Shown: positions 33,274 through 44,333 of the stretch, in pieces
Layout of the letters: the number at the start of each line of letters is the position of its first letter
Numbering within the stretch: the stretch's first letter is position 1
Origin: Cryptomeria japonica
Taxonomy: Eukaryota; Streptophyta; Pinopsida; Cupressales; Cupressaceae
Assembly (NCBI RefSeq): GCF_030272615.1
Contig: NC_081413.1
Coordinates: 19,168,285-19,232,284, forward strand
Direction: 5' to 3'
Length of the DNA: 64,000 bases
Translations under genes and position numbers: made by a program
Notes under the pieces: model-generated
Databases searched by the model: none
Told to the model about the DNA's origin: nothing
What the model saw: only the letters and a program-made list of their open reading frames with translations

Positions 33274-33714
33274 TGATAGAAACAAAGGAGAAGAAAATAG
33301 AAAACAAAGATAGTTTATATTGATCAAAATAAAATATTAGGAGAGCTTTGGCTCTTTTATGCTAAGCACCAATACATTTTACTGTTACTCATTAGAGAGC
33401 TTCACATACTGAAAATCTTACATTCTTGTTACAACTCTGTGGAGATAGACTCTTAGAAAAGAGTGCATACAAAATACAGAGATAAACATCATATAAAAAG
33501 CTATGCATCCATGGAAAAGATATAATACACATAATAAATTGTTTGTCATACCACCCCAATCCTTGTGATAACTACAGATGTGACAATGGGTGTATTGGAG
33601 GCAAATCCATGAAATGTTCCTTTAATGCATTTCTTAAATGTTGTAGATATGATGTGCATATGAAGGATATGACTTGATAAGCTAGACAATGGGTAGTTGG
33701 TAGTATTTTCAACA
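33274..33714 (-). repeat. 3' LTR of element N
   Basis: TGATAGAAAC to TTTTCAACA on the plus strand, ending at the polypurine complement. In the minus sense the LTR starts TGTTGAAAATAC. Confidence 0.72.
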
Positions 33715-33724
33715 ATCCCCCTTA

Positions 33725-35153
33725 ATAGCAACTATCATTTTCAACTTATGCTTGACTTTTTTCATTGATTCTTTGGCATTTAAAATCTTCTAGATCTAGA
33801 GATCAAACCTAGGAAATCCCATGATACTATTGTGATGCTCTAACATAAGCTCTGATCCATTGGGTGACCAGTCTATTATAGGTTTAGGTGTGAAGTACTT
33901 GTTTTCTCAACACCTCTCATAGAATCACATTGCAGGTGCTTAGGGATCCTAGTGGGATATGATGACCTCAAACATTACTTATAAAAATATTAAATGATAT
34001 TCAATCAAATTATTTGACAACTTAACATAACTTTTCATAACTTCATATAACTGATATCCTCCTCCAATTTTACTCCTTTTACTTAATTTATTTTACAAAC
34101 TTTTAATATGCTCTTCTACAATCTTCCATTCTCTCTCAACCTAGACACTTACTCGTGCAAACTCCTCAAACTTTATTACAATTGAAAACTATATTCATCA
34201 ACCTTTATTTTACTAAAAATGAAATTTATTCATAAAAAAAATAAGAACACTTCTAAACTTCACAACTCACCTTATAATTGGTGTTATAAAAAAACTACAA
34301 ACGTTGACAACTTTTACCAATCTTAAATAGGAGACCTTGAGATTGAGCTCCTCAAACTTTAACTAGGTATTATTTTAACTCCCACGATAATTTGAGCTCT
34401 CACATGGGTAGAAAATTTGCCCAAATACCATCTATCTACTTTGTCTACAGCCTCAAAGACTAAACTTTCTATCATTAGCTTCTTTTGAAACAATGATCTT
34501 TCATTCTCCAAGCAGATCAGCTTTGTTTAATATTTTGTGCCCCTCTTTGTCAGCTTCTCTGTCTTCAGACTAGAACCTCAAGTTTCCCTTCTATAACTTC
34601 AACTCTTCATTACCTTCCTCTAGCACCTTGCCTCTGTTCTATCCCTAGATGGGGGACTACAACCACTCTCATATGCCTGATGTTCCTCAGAAATAAACTG
34701 CGACATCTATTGACTTGGTCATTTCTATTTGACAATAGCTTTCCTTTTGGTAATCTTTAAATAACTTGTAGAAATGTCCACATGGTCAAACATCAATACC
34801 TACAATATCCTCAAACAATAATGGTGGACCCTTTTTCTATAAGCCCCCTCTCTTCTTTTCGTGCCCTTTTTTTGTTTGAGAACATCTTCTTTCAACATTC
34901 TTTAGCATGATTTGGCAACTTCCCCTACTCTGCAATGACTTTTTCATATTTACATTTAAACAATTGATTCTTCCTTTTCTACAACTTCAATCTAGCAGTC
35001 TTAAAAACTTTTCTTTCTTTTCTTTTTAGTATATTTCTCCATGTCAATCTGTAACTTCATTGTCAAAGTGGCAATCTCTTCTTAGGGACCTTCTGCAATT
35101 ACTGGCAAATTTCTTAGACTAGCTCAAACTAGTGATTTCTTCTTTGGCTCCAT
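33725..35153 (-). pseudogene. Element N: degraded Lys/Glu-rich ORF
   Basis: In the minus sense an ATG opens MEPKKKSLV. Readable pieces include EIATLTMKLQIDMEKYTKKK and NERSLFQKKLMIESLVFEAVDKVD, in one frame with many stops. The composition suggests a coiled-coil protein. No pol motif occurs. Function unknown. Confidence 0.45.
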
Positions 35154-35253
35154 GTCTTTAGAAAACAAACTAGTGGCTGCAACCTTCAAACAAATTTATT
35201 TCTCTCTTGAGAATGACTTTCTTTATCTCTGCTCAGATCTCCCTACTTTGATA

Positions 35254-35455
35254 CTAGATAAACAAAATATTAAACAAAATTGATCTGCTTGGAGAATGAA
35301 AGATTGTTGTTTAATATTACATGTTGTGAGAGCATTGGCTCTTATATGCTAAGAACCAATAGATTTTACTACTCATTAAAGACCTTCATAGACTTAAAAC
35401 CTTACATTCTTATTACAACTCTGTGGAGCTACACTCTCATAAGAGAGTGATCAGA
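35254..35455 (-). repeat. 5' LTR of element N, truncated
   Basis: Matches the first half of 33274-33714 with many substitutions and stops matching near 35455. Confidence 0.6.
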
Positions 35456-36161
35456 AGCAAATTTGAAATATTGAAAAAATAAATTCATATTTTTTCTAGT
35501 TTTTCTATATATTAGTAATTGGCATTTATGAAGGCCTTCGGGGCACTTTCAGCCCTTGAAACTTTGTCCCATCTTTTAGAATGTTTTCATAGGTAGGTTC
35601 TTGCAGGACTCTGCCTTCAACTCTTGGAGACCTTTCCAACAAGTGAAATGGCTCGCGATTTCAAGTCCTAAGGAGAAATTTATGTCTAGTTAAAGTTAGG
35701 ACAAAATTTCATATAGTTATTTGGAAATTTCATAGTTTTGGATTTTATTATGTAAATAAACAATTATGACTGTTGGTTTTTGATTCTCAAGGGGTTTTGG
35801 TGACCCTTGGAATCTCATGAACTAGTATATGTTGGAGTTTTGAATTGAATAGATTACTTTTTGGCTTGCTTCAATTTTGTGTTTACGTTGTTCATGTAAA
35901 CAAATCCACAATACCGCGGGTTCTCACTCAGGTGTTGTCATCCAAATCTATAATTTGGATCAATGGTATTAGAGGAGGTTCACTCCAGTATGTCATATCA
36001 CATGTGATCAACATATCAAAGATTGGGGTTGGAAATAAGAAATCTTTCAGACTACCTTCCTTTGAGACACACACAATCGCAGATGGGTAAGTTGTAGACC
36101 GACGATGACATTAAAGTGTTGGTTGTAGATGCATTAACAAAACAATGTAAAGAAATGATGG
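35456..36161. other. Unassigned stretch with a primer-site-like sequence
   Basis: No pair of repeats and no coding motif was found. TCAATGGTATTAGAGG near 35960 resembles a tRNA-Met primer site and could mark the end of another degraded plus-strand LTR. Confidence 0.35.
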
Positions 36162-36656
36162 TGTGAGATTTGGACTAGCTCTGATACTATGTGAGATTTT
36201 TCCAAGATCAAGAGGTAATGGAAAGAACAAATAAGAGAGAACAAAATAGATGATAGAAATAAACTGTATTCTATCAAGATGAAAAATATGATCAACTAGA
36301 TCATTAAGCATTCATTACATTCAATGAATATGAGCCTACTTATATAGGCAAGGCTATATAGATATGTGAGCACACAAACATGACATGTGGCTCAATAAGA
36401 AACAAGGGTAGGTAGGAAATAGGTGTGGGTAGGTAGGAGAAACAATATAATAGTCCACATGAGGTGGATCACCCACTGAATGTGGAGTGTAACAACAAGA
36501 TCACACCATAAAAGTTGGAAATTCTCCTACACACACTATCCCAATGTGGCACAAACACCCAAGTGTCTCATACCCAAACTACTATGAAATGCATTTCCTA
36601 AGTAAACTTAAGTAAGGTGTAATAATATCCATGATGAATAATTATTTACACCAACA
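36162..36656 (-). repeat. 3' LTR of element F
   Basis: Plus-strand limits TGTGAGATTTGG and ACACCAACA. Near its left end a second TGTGAGATTT follows a primer-site-like GCTCTGATACTA, so the LTR terminus contains a captured copy of the primer-site region. Confidence 0.85.
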
Positions 36657-36999
36657 CCCCCCCTTAAGTGCAACTTAGGGGAATGCACTTAAGTCTACAA
36701 TGCAACTAAGAAATGCAAGATGGGTCCCGACTACTAGGTCATGTTAGGTACCCATGTACAAATACAAATGCATGAAACCAATGCAATGAAATCTCTCACA
36801 AAGCAGGGAAAGAGAGAAAAACCCAATGGAAAAAAAACCCTCCCCCAAAAGAGAGATGAAAACTAGATACAAAGAACTCTCATAGAAGTATGTGAAGGAC
36901 ATAACCCCATGTGAGGAAAAAATCCCCCCCATATGAGAGAAGAAGAGGAGAGAGTAGGAAGCCCCCCCTCAATATGGAATCTACACCAATGATAGAAGC
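36657..36999 (-). other. 3' untranslated part of element F with polypurine tract
   Basis: Starts with the polypurine complement CCCCCCCTTAAG. Related to 25753-26000 and its repeats (GGGTCCCGACTACTAGG, GGGAAAGAGAGAAAAACC). Two C-rich clusters lie near 36925 and 36965. No coding sequence. Confidence 0.75.
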
Positions 37000-38094
37000 T
37001 CAAAGATGAATGAAGAAACTGCTCCATGAACGTCGAACAACATTCCTCCCCTTAGGAAGAAACAAAACCAAAGGTGTATCCATGAAGTCTCCCCAACCAT
37101 GAAGGGAAGATGAAGAAAAAATACTCATGATGAAAGGAATCTCTGAAAACTGCTCAAGTGTCCCCATGTTGATGCTGAAAGGCACCCCCTTCAAAGGTGG
37201 TAAACTGTGCCATACTGTTGAAAAAGGCACTCCAAGATCTAGTGGAGAAGAATGTAGAACAACATCCAAAGACTCATATGTCTCCTCAAAAGATAAAGAG
37301 ACCTCCTCCAAGTGCTGTACAAAAGTATCCACAATCATGTCAACCTCTAAAGATTGATCATGTAGAGAATGAACAAGAGGGTCAGAGTTATCCCTTGCAA
37401 CAATTAAAGAAGGATTATCTTCATCAAAGAGAAGATGAATGTCATGAATGGTGTCTCCCAAATCTGCAATGTAGGAGTCCACAAACAAACCTACAATTTC
37501 TGTCAAGTAGGCATCCCAATCAACTGAAGCTAGAAGACATGAAATATCCTGCCACACTGAATCATAAGAAGGTAAAATTGTCACACTAGCTACATCATCA
37601 GGTGCAATAGGTGGTGTGATATCAATAGGAGATGAAATGCAAGGCTCAAGAATGGGGTCACATGTGAGAATCCCCAAGTTCAAATGGCCAAAGTTCTCCT
37701 CAAAATCTGAATCATCAACATAGGAAGAACCAACCTTATCAATAGGACCAAAATCTGAAAAAGAGTACAATCGAGATGCATGATCAACCACCCCAGTCGC
37801 AATGATAGCTCCACTCTCCAAGTCTCTAATGATAACTAAATCAGGTGTGAACTCCATAGTTTTCCTAGTTCCCCCATGTATGATTTGATAGATGGAAAGA
37901 AGATTATTTGTCAAGTGGGGTACACACAACACAACATTGAAGGAGTTATCCCCAATGGCAATAGATCCTTTCCCAATCACATCCATGTAAGTATGATTGC
38001 CCATCAAAATTTGTGGCATGTGGCAAGGCTCAAATGTAGAAAACATAGACTACAAAGATGTCATATGATGAGAAGCCCCTGAATCTAGAACCAT
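37000..38094 (-). CDS. Element F: copia protease fused to an unknown acidic domain
   Basis: The frame starts MVLDSGASHHMTS, an intact copia protease active site. One TAG (codon 15) precedes a clean 348-codon frame from 38046. Residues up to about 110 follow copia protease order (GKGSIAIGDN, VLCVPHLTNNLLSI). FGHLNLGIL then marks the pre-integrase segment. From there about 230 residues are acidic and Ser/Leu-rich and match no pol domain I know. Integrase and RT have been replaced, yet the frame is open to its end. Gag lies just upstream in another frame, overlapping by a few bases. It may be a protease-dependent packaging protein or a captured sequence. It is not assigned beyond the protease part. 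Confidence 0.65.
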
Positions 38095-39095
38095 CTCCCT
38101 GAATCATGACTTGTAGTAGCACAAAGAGCTTGTCCATTTCCTTTATCTGTCCCAAAAGAGTGATCCTTTCCTTTATCCTTGGAAGAAGAAGCCAATGTAG
38201 TCATTCTAGAAGGTAGGTTGATTCTATTCTTCTCAAGAAGATTCTTCAACTCATCAATATCCTTCTTATAACAATGATGTTCATCATGTCCTGACTTCTT
38301 GCAATATCCACAAAAAAGATTATCCTTATATGATTTCCTCTTAGGTGAGAATGGTGAATCACCTTGTTGTGGAGAGGAAGATTGTGCTCCATCTTGTTGT
38401 GGTTTAGACTTAGGTTGCTTTTGATTCTTGCCTTTTCCTTGATTACTTTGATTCCCTTTGTTAGCCACCAAAGCTTGTGATTTTGAAGATTTGAGAATCC
38501 CCATCGTGGTCAACTTAGATTGCTCAAGTATCAAAATCTCCGTGAATGAATCAAATGAGGGAGAAGTGTATGAGGAACCTTGAGCTAACCTATGGGTGTG
38601 AAAGCTAGATACAAAGGCTGCATACTCTGAAGGAAGCTTGTCCAACAAGTTATAAACCGATTGAGCATCCTTTTTGTCAATTCCACAATCCTTTAGCTTT
38701 GGTCTTAGCTTCGTTGCTTTTGTGACATAATCTTGGATTGTATCAAAATCCTTGGGATCCAAAATTGTGAGTTCACTATCAAGCTTGTAGCCCTTAATCT
38801 CATCAACTTGACCATACAATTTCTTAAAAATATCCCAAGCCTCTTTAATTATTGTACACTTATCAATGTGAAAAATGAGGTCATTTGATACACACTTTCT
38901 AAGAGTTCTAAGTGCCATAGCATTCTTAATAAGCCATTCAATTTGAGCATTAGGATTAGCCTTAGGATCAGGTGGTGCTATAATAGTTTCATTTACATAA
39001 TGAATGAGTCCTTTTTCCATTAGTTTACTCCATGCCTTAATTTTCCATGATGCATAATTATGAGGAGTTAAAAGTGGAAATTTAGGAGAACCCAT
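38085..39095 (-). CDS. Element F: copia gag, intact
   Basis: The start is taken at MGSPKFPLL, since upstream in-frame codons (MSILGG...) lie in the leader. The 336-residue product has the UBN2-type gag fold blocks (NYASWKIKAWSKLM, AWDIFKKLYGQVDE, LDKLPSEYAAFVSSF), a basic Gln/Ser/Lys-rich linker, and the knuckle CGYCKKSGHDEHHC. It ends HDSGRWF, stop, exactly where protease begins in a shifted frame. A one-base deletion or a programmed frameshift could explain the overlap. It would assemble the RNA-packaging particle and is one of the few undisrupted frames in the window. Confidence 0.8.
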   Translation of the reverse strand: MGSPKFPLLTPHNYASWKIKAWSKLMEKGLIHYVNETIIAPPDPKANPNAQIEWLIKNAMALRTLRKCVSNDLIFHIDKCTIIKEAWDIFKKLYGQVDEIKGYKLDSELTILDPKDFDTIQDYVTKATKLRPKLKDCGIDKKDAQSVYNLLDKLPSEYAAFVSSFHTHRLAQGSSYTSPSFDSFTEILILEQSKLTTMGILKSSKSQALVANKGNQSNQGKGKNQKQPKSKPQQDGAQSSSPQQGDSPFSPKRKSYKDNLFCGYCKKSGHDEHHCYKKDIDELKNLLEKNRINLPSRMTTLASSSKDKGKDHSFGTDKGNGQALCATTSHDSGRWF

Positions 39096-39925
39096 AGCAC
39101 TAAAATGAAAAAACACAAGATAGAGAGAGACACAATCACACAAGACACCCCCCAAAATACTCAATCAAGAAACCCCCCCAAAATGGTGATTTGACACTTT
39201 ATACTTAGTGCATATACAATGGACCACTTACAAAACAAGGCAAAGTGGACTTCTGATTTCAATTTACAACTTTTCAAAATGAGATCTAAGAGACTTCAAC
39301 AAATACTGCTAGTGATCTAAACTGAGATCCAAGCAAAATGCAAATACCAAATATGCCAAAAATGACCAAATACTGAAAGTTCTATTTCTACTTAAAATCA
39401 TTGCAAAAAGATGGCAGATTATGAAAGTAGATGAAAAAATATACAATTTCAAAAAAAATGGCACCTGAAAAGGAGTCCATATGAGCCCAAATGAAGCCTC
39501 CAAAGTTGTAAAAATCGGGATTTCACAATTTTTGAAAAACCTATATCTAAAAATCAGAAATATTCTACACCACTATACAGATAATGAAATTCTACCCCAA
39601 AACAAAAAAAATTTCTTGTAAAAACGAGTCCGGATGAGTGAGATATCACTATTTGAAAATTGCCTGCAAAATTATAATTTCTGGAAAATTTACGCTACAG
39701 CATCAAACTTCAAATGCCTCTAGATTTGACCTCCGAAGTCCGATTTGGATGAAAAAATAGGCAAAACTGACTTTCTTGGACCTCCTCAATCCAATGGTAA
39801 CCTCAGATTTGATCCATCAAGCTTCAATAATAACCTGCAATAGAAAATTCCAAAATGCAAACCTCAAATAGCATCAAATTTCTCTCAATTGGCAAATCAA
39901 TGACACTATAATGGTTCTGATACCA
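39096..39925 (-). other. 5' leader and primer-binding site of element F
   Basis: An 830-bp non-coding leader. On the minus strand TGGTATCAGAACC lies at 39913-39925 directly after the LTR. A second TGGTATCAGAGC lies inside the LTR end at 39949-39952 and adjoining bases. No other structure was seen. Confidence 0.75.
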
Positions 39926-40308
39926 TGTGAGATTTGGACCAGCTCTGATACCATGTGAGATTTTTCCAAGATCAAGAGGCAATGGAAAGCACAAATAAGA
40001 GAGAACAAAATAGATGATAGAAATAAACTGTATTCTATCAAGATGAAAAATATGATCAACTGGATCATTAAGCATTCATTACATATAATGAATATGAGCC
40101 TACTTATATAGGAAAGGCTATATGGATATGTGAGCACACAAACATGACATGTCGCTCAATAAGAAACAAGGGTAGGTAGGAAATAGGTGTGGGTAGGTAG
40201 GAGAAACAATATAATAGTCCACATGAGGTGGATCACCCACTGAATGTGGAGTGTAACAACAAGATCACACCATAAATGGTGGAAATTCTCCTACACACAC
40301 TATCCCAA
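39926..40308 (-). repeat. 5' LTR of element F, truncated
   Basis: Matches 36162-36545 closely and stops at TATCCCAA, where the LTR of fragment L begins. Confidence 0.85.
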
Positions 40309-41483
40309 AGTCATTCTATATTCTAGTCGGTTAATATTACCGAATCATGCAGTCGGTACACACAAAAAGGTCAGTATGAACAGTCTAGTCGGTTATAGAA
40401 GGAAAATAGTCACAAAGCCTAGTATACACCGAGCTGTCTACCAAGTGTCATTTCATGTCTACCGAGTAGTAAAGATAATACACTGAGCTGATATACACCA
40501 AGTGAAACGTGTTACCAGATTGATTGAACCTGGACACACATATGAAAACATGTTACAAGATCAAGGCACACGGAACCATTATCACATTGGAAATTGCACA
40601 TATAGATTTTGTATAATTTTGAGGTCATCTAACCAATGAAATATTTTTAATGGTTATTTATTTGAGAAATCATGTTTGTAAGATCGAAGCAATGAATCGG
40701 ATCACCGACATAAGAAGTCTATTTATACAGCATGAATTTAGGGTTATAAATGGATGTGAATATGAGAAATGTGTGTGCATGTGTGTATGAAGTAAGACTT
40801 ATGTGACACATGAGAAATCATAGAGTATTATGACTATTACAAAGACTTAGAGGTCACCGAGAAGGTTATCAAAGAACAGTCGAGGAACAGAGTAAATAGA
40901 AGGGTTTACCGAGTTACTTTATGAGTTACCAAGGTATGCTTTAGGCAAGGTAATCTTATTTTGAGCACATAGAATCTGCTACAACATTTCAGATGTAAAG
41001 TTGCAGATATTTGTAATGATTCTATTGTAATATTTTGAAGTTGTAAGAGAAACCTTTAACAGGGTAAAAGACTCTAACCAAGTCTATAAACTGTAAATCC
41101 TTTAACCAAGTGCTACACTTATATAGTGTTGTAAAATCCTTTAGCAAGGTAGATCTAACTGATCTTAATACTCCTAATAGGGTAAGCTATCAGAAATAGC
41201 TAAATGTAGCTCTAACCGAGCACTCTTTATTATTGCAGTAGTGAAGTTGTGGGTGTCATCCCCACCGCAGTTTTTCTCTCTAACCAAGAGTTTCTGCATG
41301 ACCAAAATATATGTGTTATGGAGTGAATCATGTATGAATGTTATTTGTTGACTATAGTTTTGTTTTATGTTACTGCACTATTCTGTTTATGCATAACAAT
41401 AAGGTTATTACAAAAGAAAATTTTTGGAGTACTGATTCACCCCTCCCCTCTCAGTACATTAGCTTTCCATATTGGGCCTAACA
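40309..41483 (+). repeat. LTR of fragment L, 5' end missing
   Basis: Contains the GTGGGTGTCATCCCCACCGC block and ATTCACCCCTCCCCTCTCAG near its end, shared with the other Sirevirus-like LTRs. The left end is lost at the junction with element F. Confidence 0.72.
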
Positions 41484-42139
41484 ACTGATGAAGAATCTGA
41501 GGATGAAGAGAATGAGGATATAGTGTTTGTAGCTATAAAGGAAGAAGTGTTTGACAAGAAAGCCCTTGTCTCTCACATTGACAACTCAAATGAGTGGATC
41601 ATTGATAGTGGGTGTTCTCACCACATGATTGGTGATTGAAGAAATTTTCTATCTCTGGAAGAATATGATGGAGGTGTTGTCCAGTTTGGCAATGATGCAC
41701 CATGTTTGGTGAAAGGTAAAGGATCCATCTCATAGAATGGAAAAAGCATTATAGATGATGTCTAGTGGGTAGAAGGTCTTAAGCATAACCTTTTGAGTGT
41801 TTCTTAGCTAAATGGCAAAGGACTCATTTTGGCATTCAAAGGTGGAGTTTGTAGTATAATTGGAAAGAGTAGTGAACTTATTGCCACTGGTAAGTAGACC
41901 AGAGGTAACTTGTTTTAGTTAAATGCCAAGATTATTCAGTGTCTAATGGCAAAGTTTGATGACGGTTGGATATGGCATAGGAGACTTTGTCATATGAATT
42001 TTGATAATATTGTAAAGGTGAGTAAGATCAAGGAAGTAAGAGGATTGCCTTTGCTGAACAAACCTGAGAATTTTTTGTGCAGAGAATGTCAACTTGGGAA
42101 GATGTCTTCTTCAACTTTCAAAGGTAAGTCAACTTGGGA
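41484..42139 (+). pseudogene. Fragment L: protease and pre-integrase segment
   Basis: Acidic gag tail (DEESEDEENED), then WIIDSGCSHHMIGD (intact active site, TGA after it), VQFGNDAPCLVKGKG, WVEGLKHNLLSV, and IWHRRLCHMNFDNIVK with CRECQLGKMSS, the zinc-binding segment before integrase. At least six in-frame stops, mostly TAG. Confidence 0.85.
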
Positions 42140-43105
42140 AGATTGAGTGTGTAAATAGTTTGTAAATTGTCTTCTTACTGTCCAGTTTTGGACAGGATTG
42201 TGTAAATGGCTGCATAACTCCATTCCCCATTGTGGACCCACCATGAAACCATGGGGAATGAGAGTGTAGACCTTGTACCATATTGAAAAATAAGAAGGGA
42301 CCTTAAAAATGCAGGAAGGCCAAGCAAAGACCCACTCCTAGGCGAGACTGGACAGTGCCCGATTAGGAGAGATTGAATTGCAGAGGTCTTGGAGAGCAAG
42401 GTTGGATAGAGGGGAGTACATCCTTTGGAGGAGGTGTAGAGGAGTGTTAGAAGCATAATTGGTGTGAAGGAGGAGCCTCCACCAATCCAAACAAGGTGGC
42501 TAACACACAAAACCTTCACTGTGACCTAGGCAGACCACAAAACCGTCACAAAACCCTTGAAAACCCCAAAATTCACCCTAGGCACTGTACGGCCAATTGG
42601 AGGACCAAAACCTAGAAAATCCTTGATCCCTTGCCAATTGAATGGTAGTCCATTTTGGGAGTTAGGGTTGTTTGTGCATCATTTGTGAGAGGGAGCCCTA
42701 GAAGACTGGTTAGGAGGCCTAATTGGTCCTAATCCTTGTAGCCTTGTTTTGTAAGCAAAAACACAAAATAGTGAAATTGGTAGAAAGGATGAAGGTAGCA
42801 ACTTCTTGGGGGCACATGGAGGGATGTAAAACATGGTTTAAGACCTAATTTAACCTTTCTAAGACCTTGGAAGGTGTGGAACAAGATTAGCCTTTATTAG
42901 CAATAGTAAGGGGTTTTAAGTCTCATGAGTAGGTGAGACCTTAGCAGCAGCATAGCAACTCATTGGTGGGTGGATTGGGCAAGGTCAGGGGACTCCTCAA
43001 GCAAAGGGAGTCCTAGAGACCCTAGGGTGTGAGGAGAACACTAGGTGATCCAAGGAAAGGATCCAGGAGCATATATTAGGCTAGTCTATCCCAAACCCCA
43101 TCCCA
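42140..43105 (+). repeat. 5' LTR of element K, first third missing
   Basis: Matches 48384-49352 closely (TGTAAATAGTTTGTAAATTG to CCCCATCCCA). Counterpart bases 47794-48383 are absent, and fragment L adjoins. Confidence 0.88.
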
Positions 43106-43111
43106 TGAGAT

Positions 43112-43123
43112 TGGTATTAGAGC
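43112..43123 (+). other. Primer-binding site of element K
   Basis: TGGTATTAGAGC, one base from the tRNA-Met complement, six bases after the LTR end. Confidence 0.85.
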
Positions 43124-43187
43124 AAGTGAAAGACTTGTTGGACTGTGTATGTCTCTATATACTGGTGAATCAGTAGCGGAGAGAAAA

Positions 43188-44327
43188 ATGGTTACTAATG
43201 TAGAGCTGGCTAGAGAGGTAGAAGAGAAGAAGGAGAAGAATAGACTCCTTGAAGCAGCAATGAGTGAGATAAGGGATAAACTGCAGGAAGTGGTGGATCA
43301 GAGAACACATGACCCTTGGGATGAAGACACCAAGGGTAAAGGAAAGAAGACTATAGACATAGATGACATTATCCTTGAACCTGATCCCTTGTTCATTGAA
43401 GAACCTTTTGTGAAGGCTATTAAAGCTTTGAACACCAAAGCTTTTGAAGGATTGCCACATTTCAGTGGAAGAATGGACATAGACACTGTTATGGAATGGA
43501 TTGAGGGCATGGAAAACCACTTTGAGTGTGAAGGAGTGATAGAGGCTCAAAAGGTTAAAGTTGCAAAATCAAGATTAAGGGGAGCAACTTTGACATGGTG
43601 GAAGTACCTGCAAGAAGAAAGTGTTAGTATGGGGAAGCTACCTATTGCAAATTGGAAAGCTATGGTGAGTAAGATTAAGGAGAACTACTTACTAGAGGAT
43701 TATGAAGTCCAAATTCATAAGAAGAGACAAGGATTGAAGTAGAAAGATCTTGATGTAACCTCTTACACTGAAGAATTCCAAAAACTTTGTCTTAGATCAA
43801 AGGTCCAAGAAAATGAATCTATTAAGGTGGCTAGGTATCTAAGTGGCCTAAAGTGGAATATTCAGGAGGAGATAAGCCTATGGACTCCTACTACTATTTA
43901 GAAATGCCATTAGCTAGCTATCAGGGTAGAAGAGAGGAACAAAAGGAAAGGAGACTCCAATAATAGGGGTAGAGGCAGAGGTAGAGATCAAGTGAATCAC
44001 CGATTTGGTTACCAAAGCAAGTCAAGTGAGCAAAGGAACCAAGGAGAAACCAAGTTGACTGAGCATGGTAGTGAAACCAATCTCAAAGGAGGACACTCTA
44101 GAGGAAGAGGTGCACAAGGTGGTCCAAATAGGGGTAGAGGTACCGACAGAGGTAACTCCTATTTTGCAACTATGAAGTGTTACAATTGTGGACAATTGGG
44201 ACACCCAACATATAGATGCCCTAACAAACCTACATCATCAAATAGTGGAAAGAGGGTTGTTTATGCACAGGAAGACTCTTCAAGCAGCAAGACACTGAAT
44301 GTGGACCAGATTGAATCAGAAGTTTGA
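43188..44327 (+). pseudogene. Element K: gag
   Basis: The start is placed at MVTNVELARE, equivalent to the gag starts of A and J (an in-frame ATG 13 codons earlier is also possible). Blocks are a coiled-coil-like N-terminus, EWIEGMENHFECEG, KSRLRGATLTWWKYL, KIKENYLLEDYEVQIHKKR, an Arg/Gly-rich tract and the knuckle CYNCGQLGHPTYRC. Stops are TAG 43740, two TAG near 43900, and TGA at 44325. The first and third TAG replace Gln seen in J. Confidence 0.88.
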
Positions 44328-44333
44328 GAAAAT

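Larger units (their letters stand above)
33274..35455 (-). mobile_element. Small non-autonomous LTR element N
   Basis: A 441-bp LTR at 33274-33714 and a shorter, diverged copy from about 35254 are related (GGCTCTTWTATGCTAAG, ACAACTCTGTGGAG segments). Between them lie a polypurine complement (ATCCCCCTTA, 33715) and a primer-site complement (CTTTGATACTA, about 35247-35256). The 1.54 kb interior has only a degraded Lys/Glu-rich frame. The right LTR is truncated. Confidence 0.68.
36162..40308 (-). mobile_element. Copia derivative F lacking integrase and RT, with intact frames
   Basis: LTRs at 36162-36656 (495 bp) and 39926-40308 (truncated) are near-identical, so insertion is recent. In the minus sense it carries a tRNA-Met primer site, a long leader, an intact gag, a protease joined to an unfamiliar acidic domain, and a CTTAAGGGGGGG polypurine tract. 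Integrase, RT and RNase H are absent. The sequence after the polypurine tract resembles the interior of the small array at 25403-28774. Confidence 0.85.
40309..42139 (+). mobile_element. Sirevirus-like copia fragment L
   Basis: An LTR ending CCTAACA at 41483 is joined directly to the end of gag and the protease. The primer site, leader and most of gag are deleted. It stops at 42139 against the truncated LTR of K. The protease closely resembles that of element C. Confidence 0.8.

Noticed and set aside
37127-37589. Plus-strand frames of 76 and 130 codons opposite element F
   Set aside because: They are antisense shadows of the intact minus-strand protease-fusion frame.
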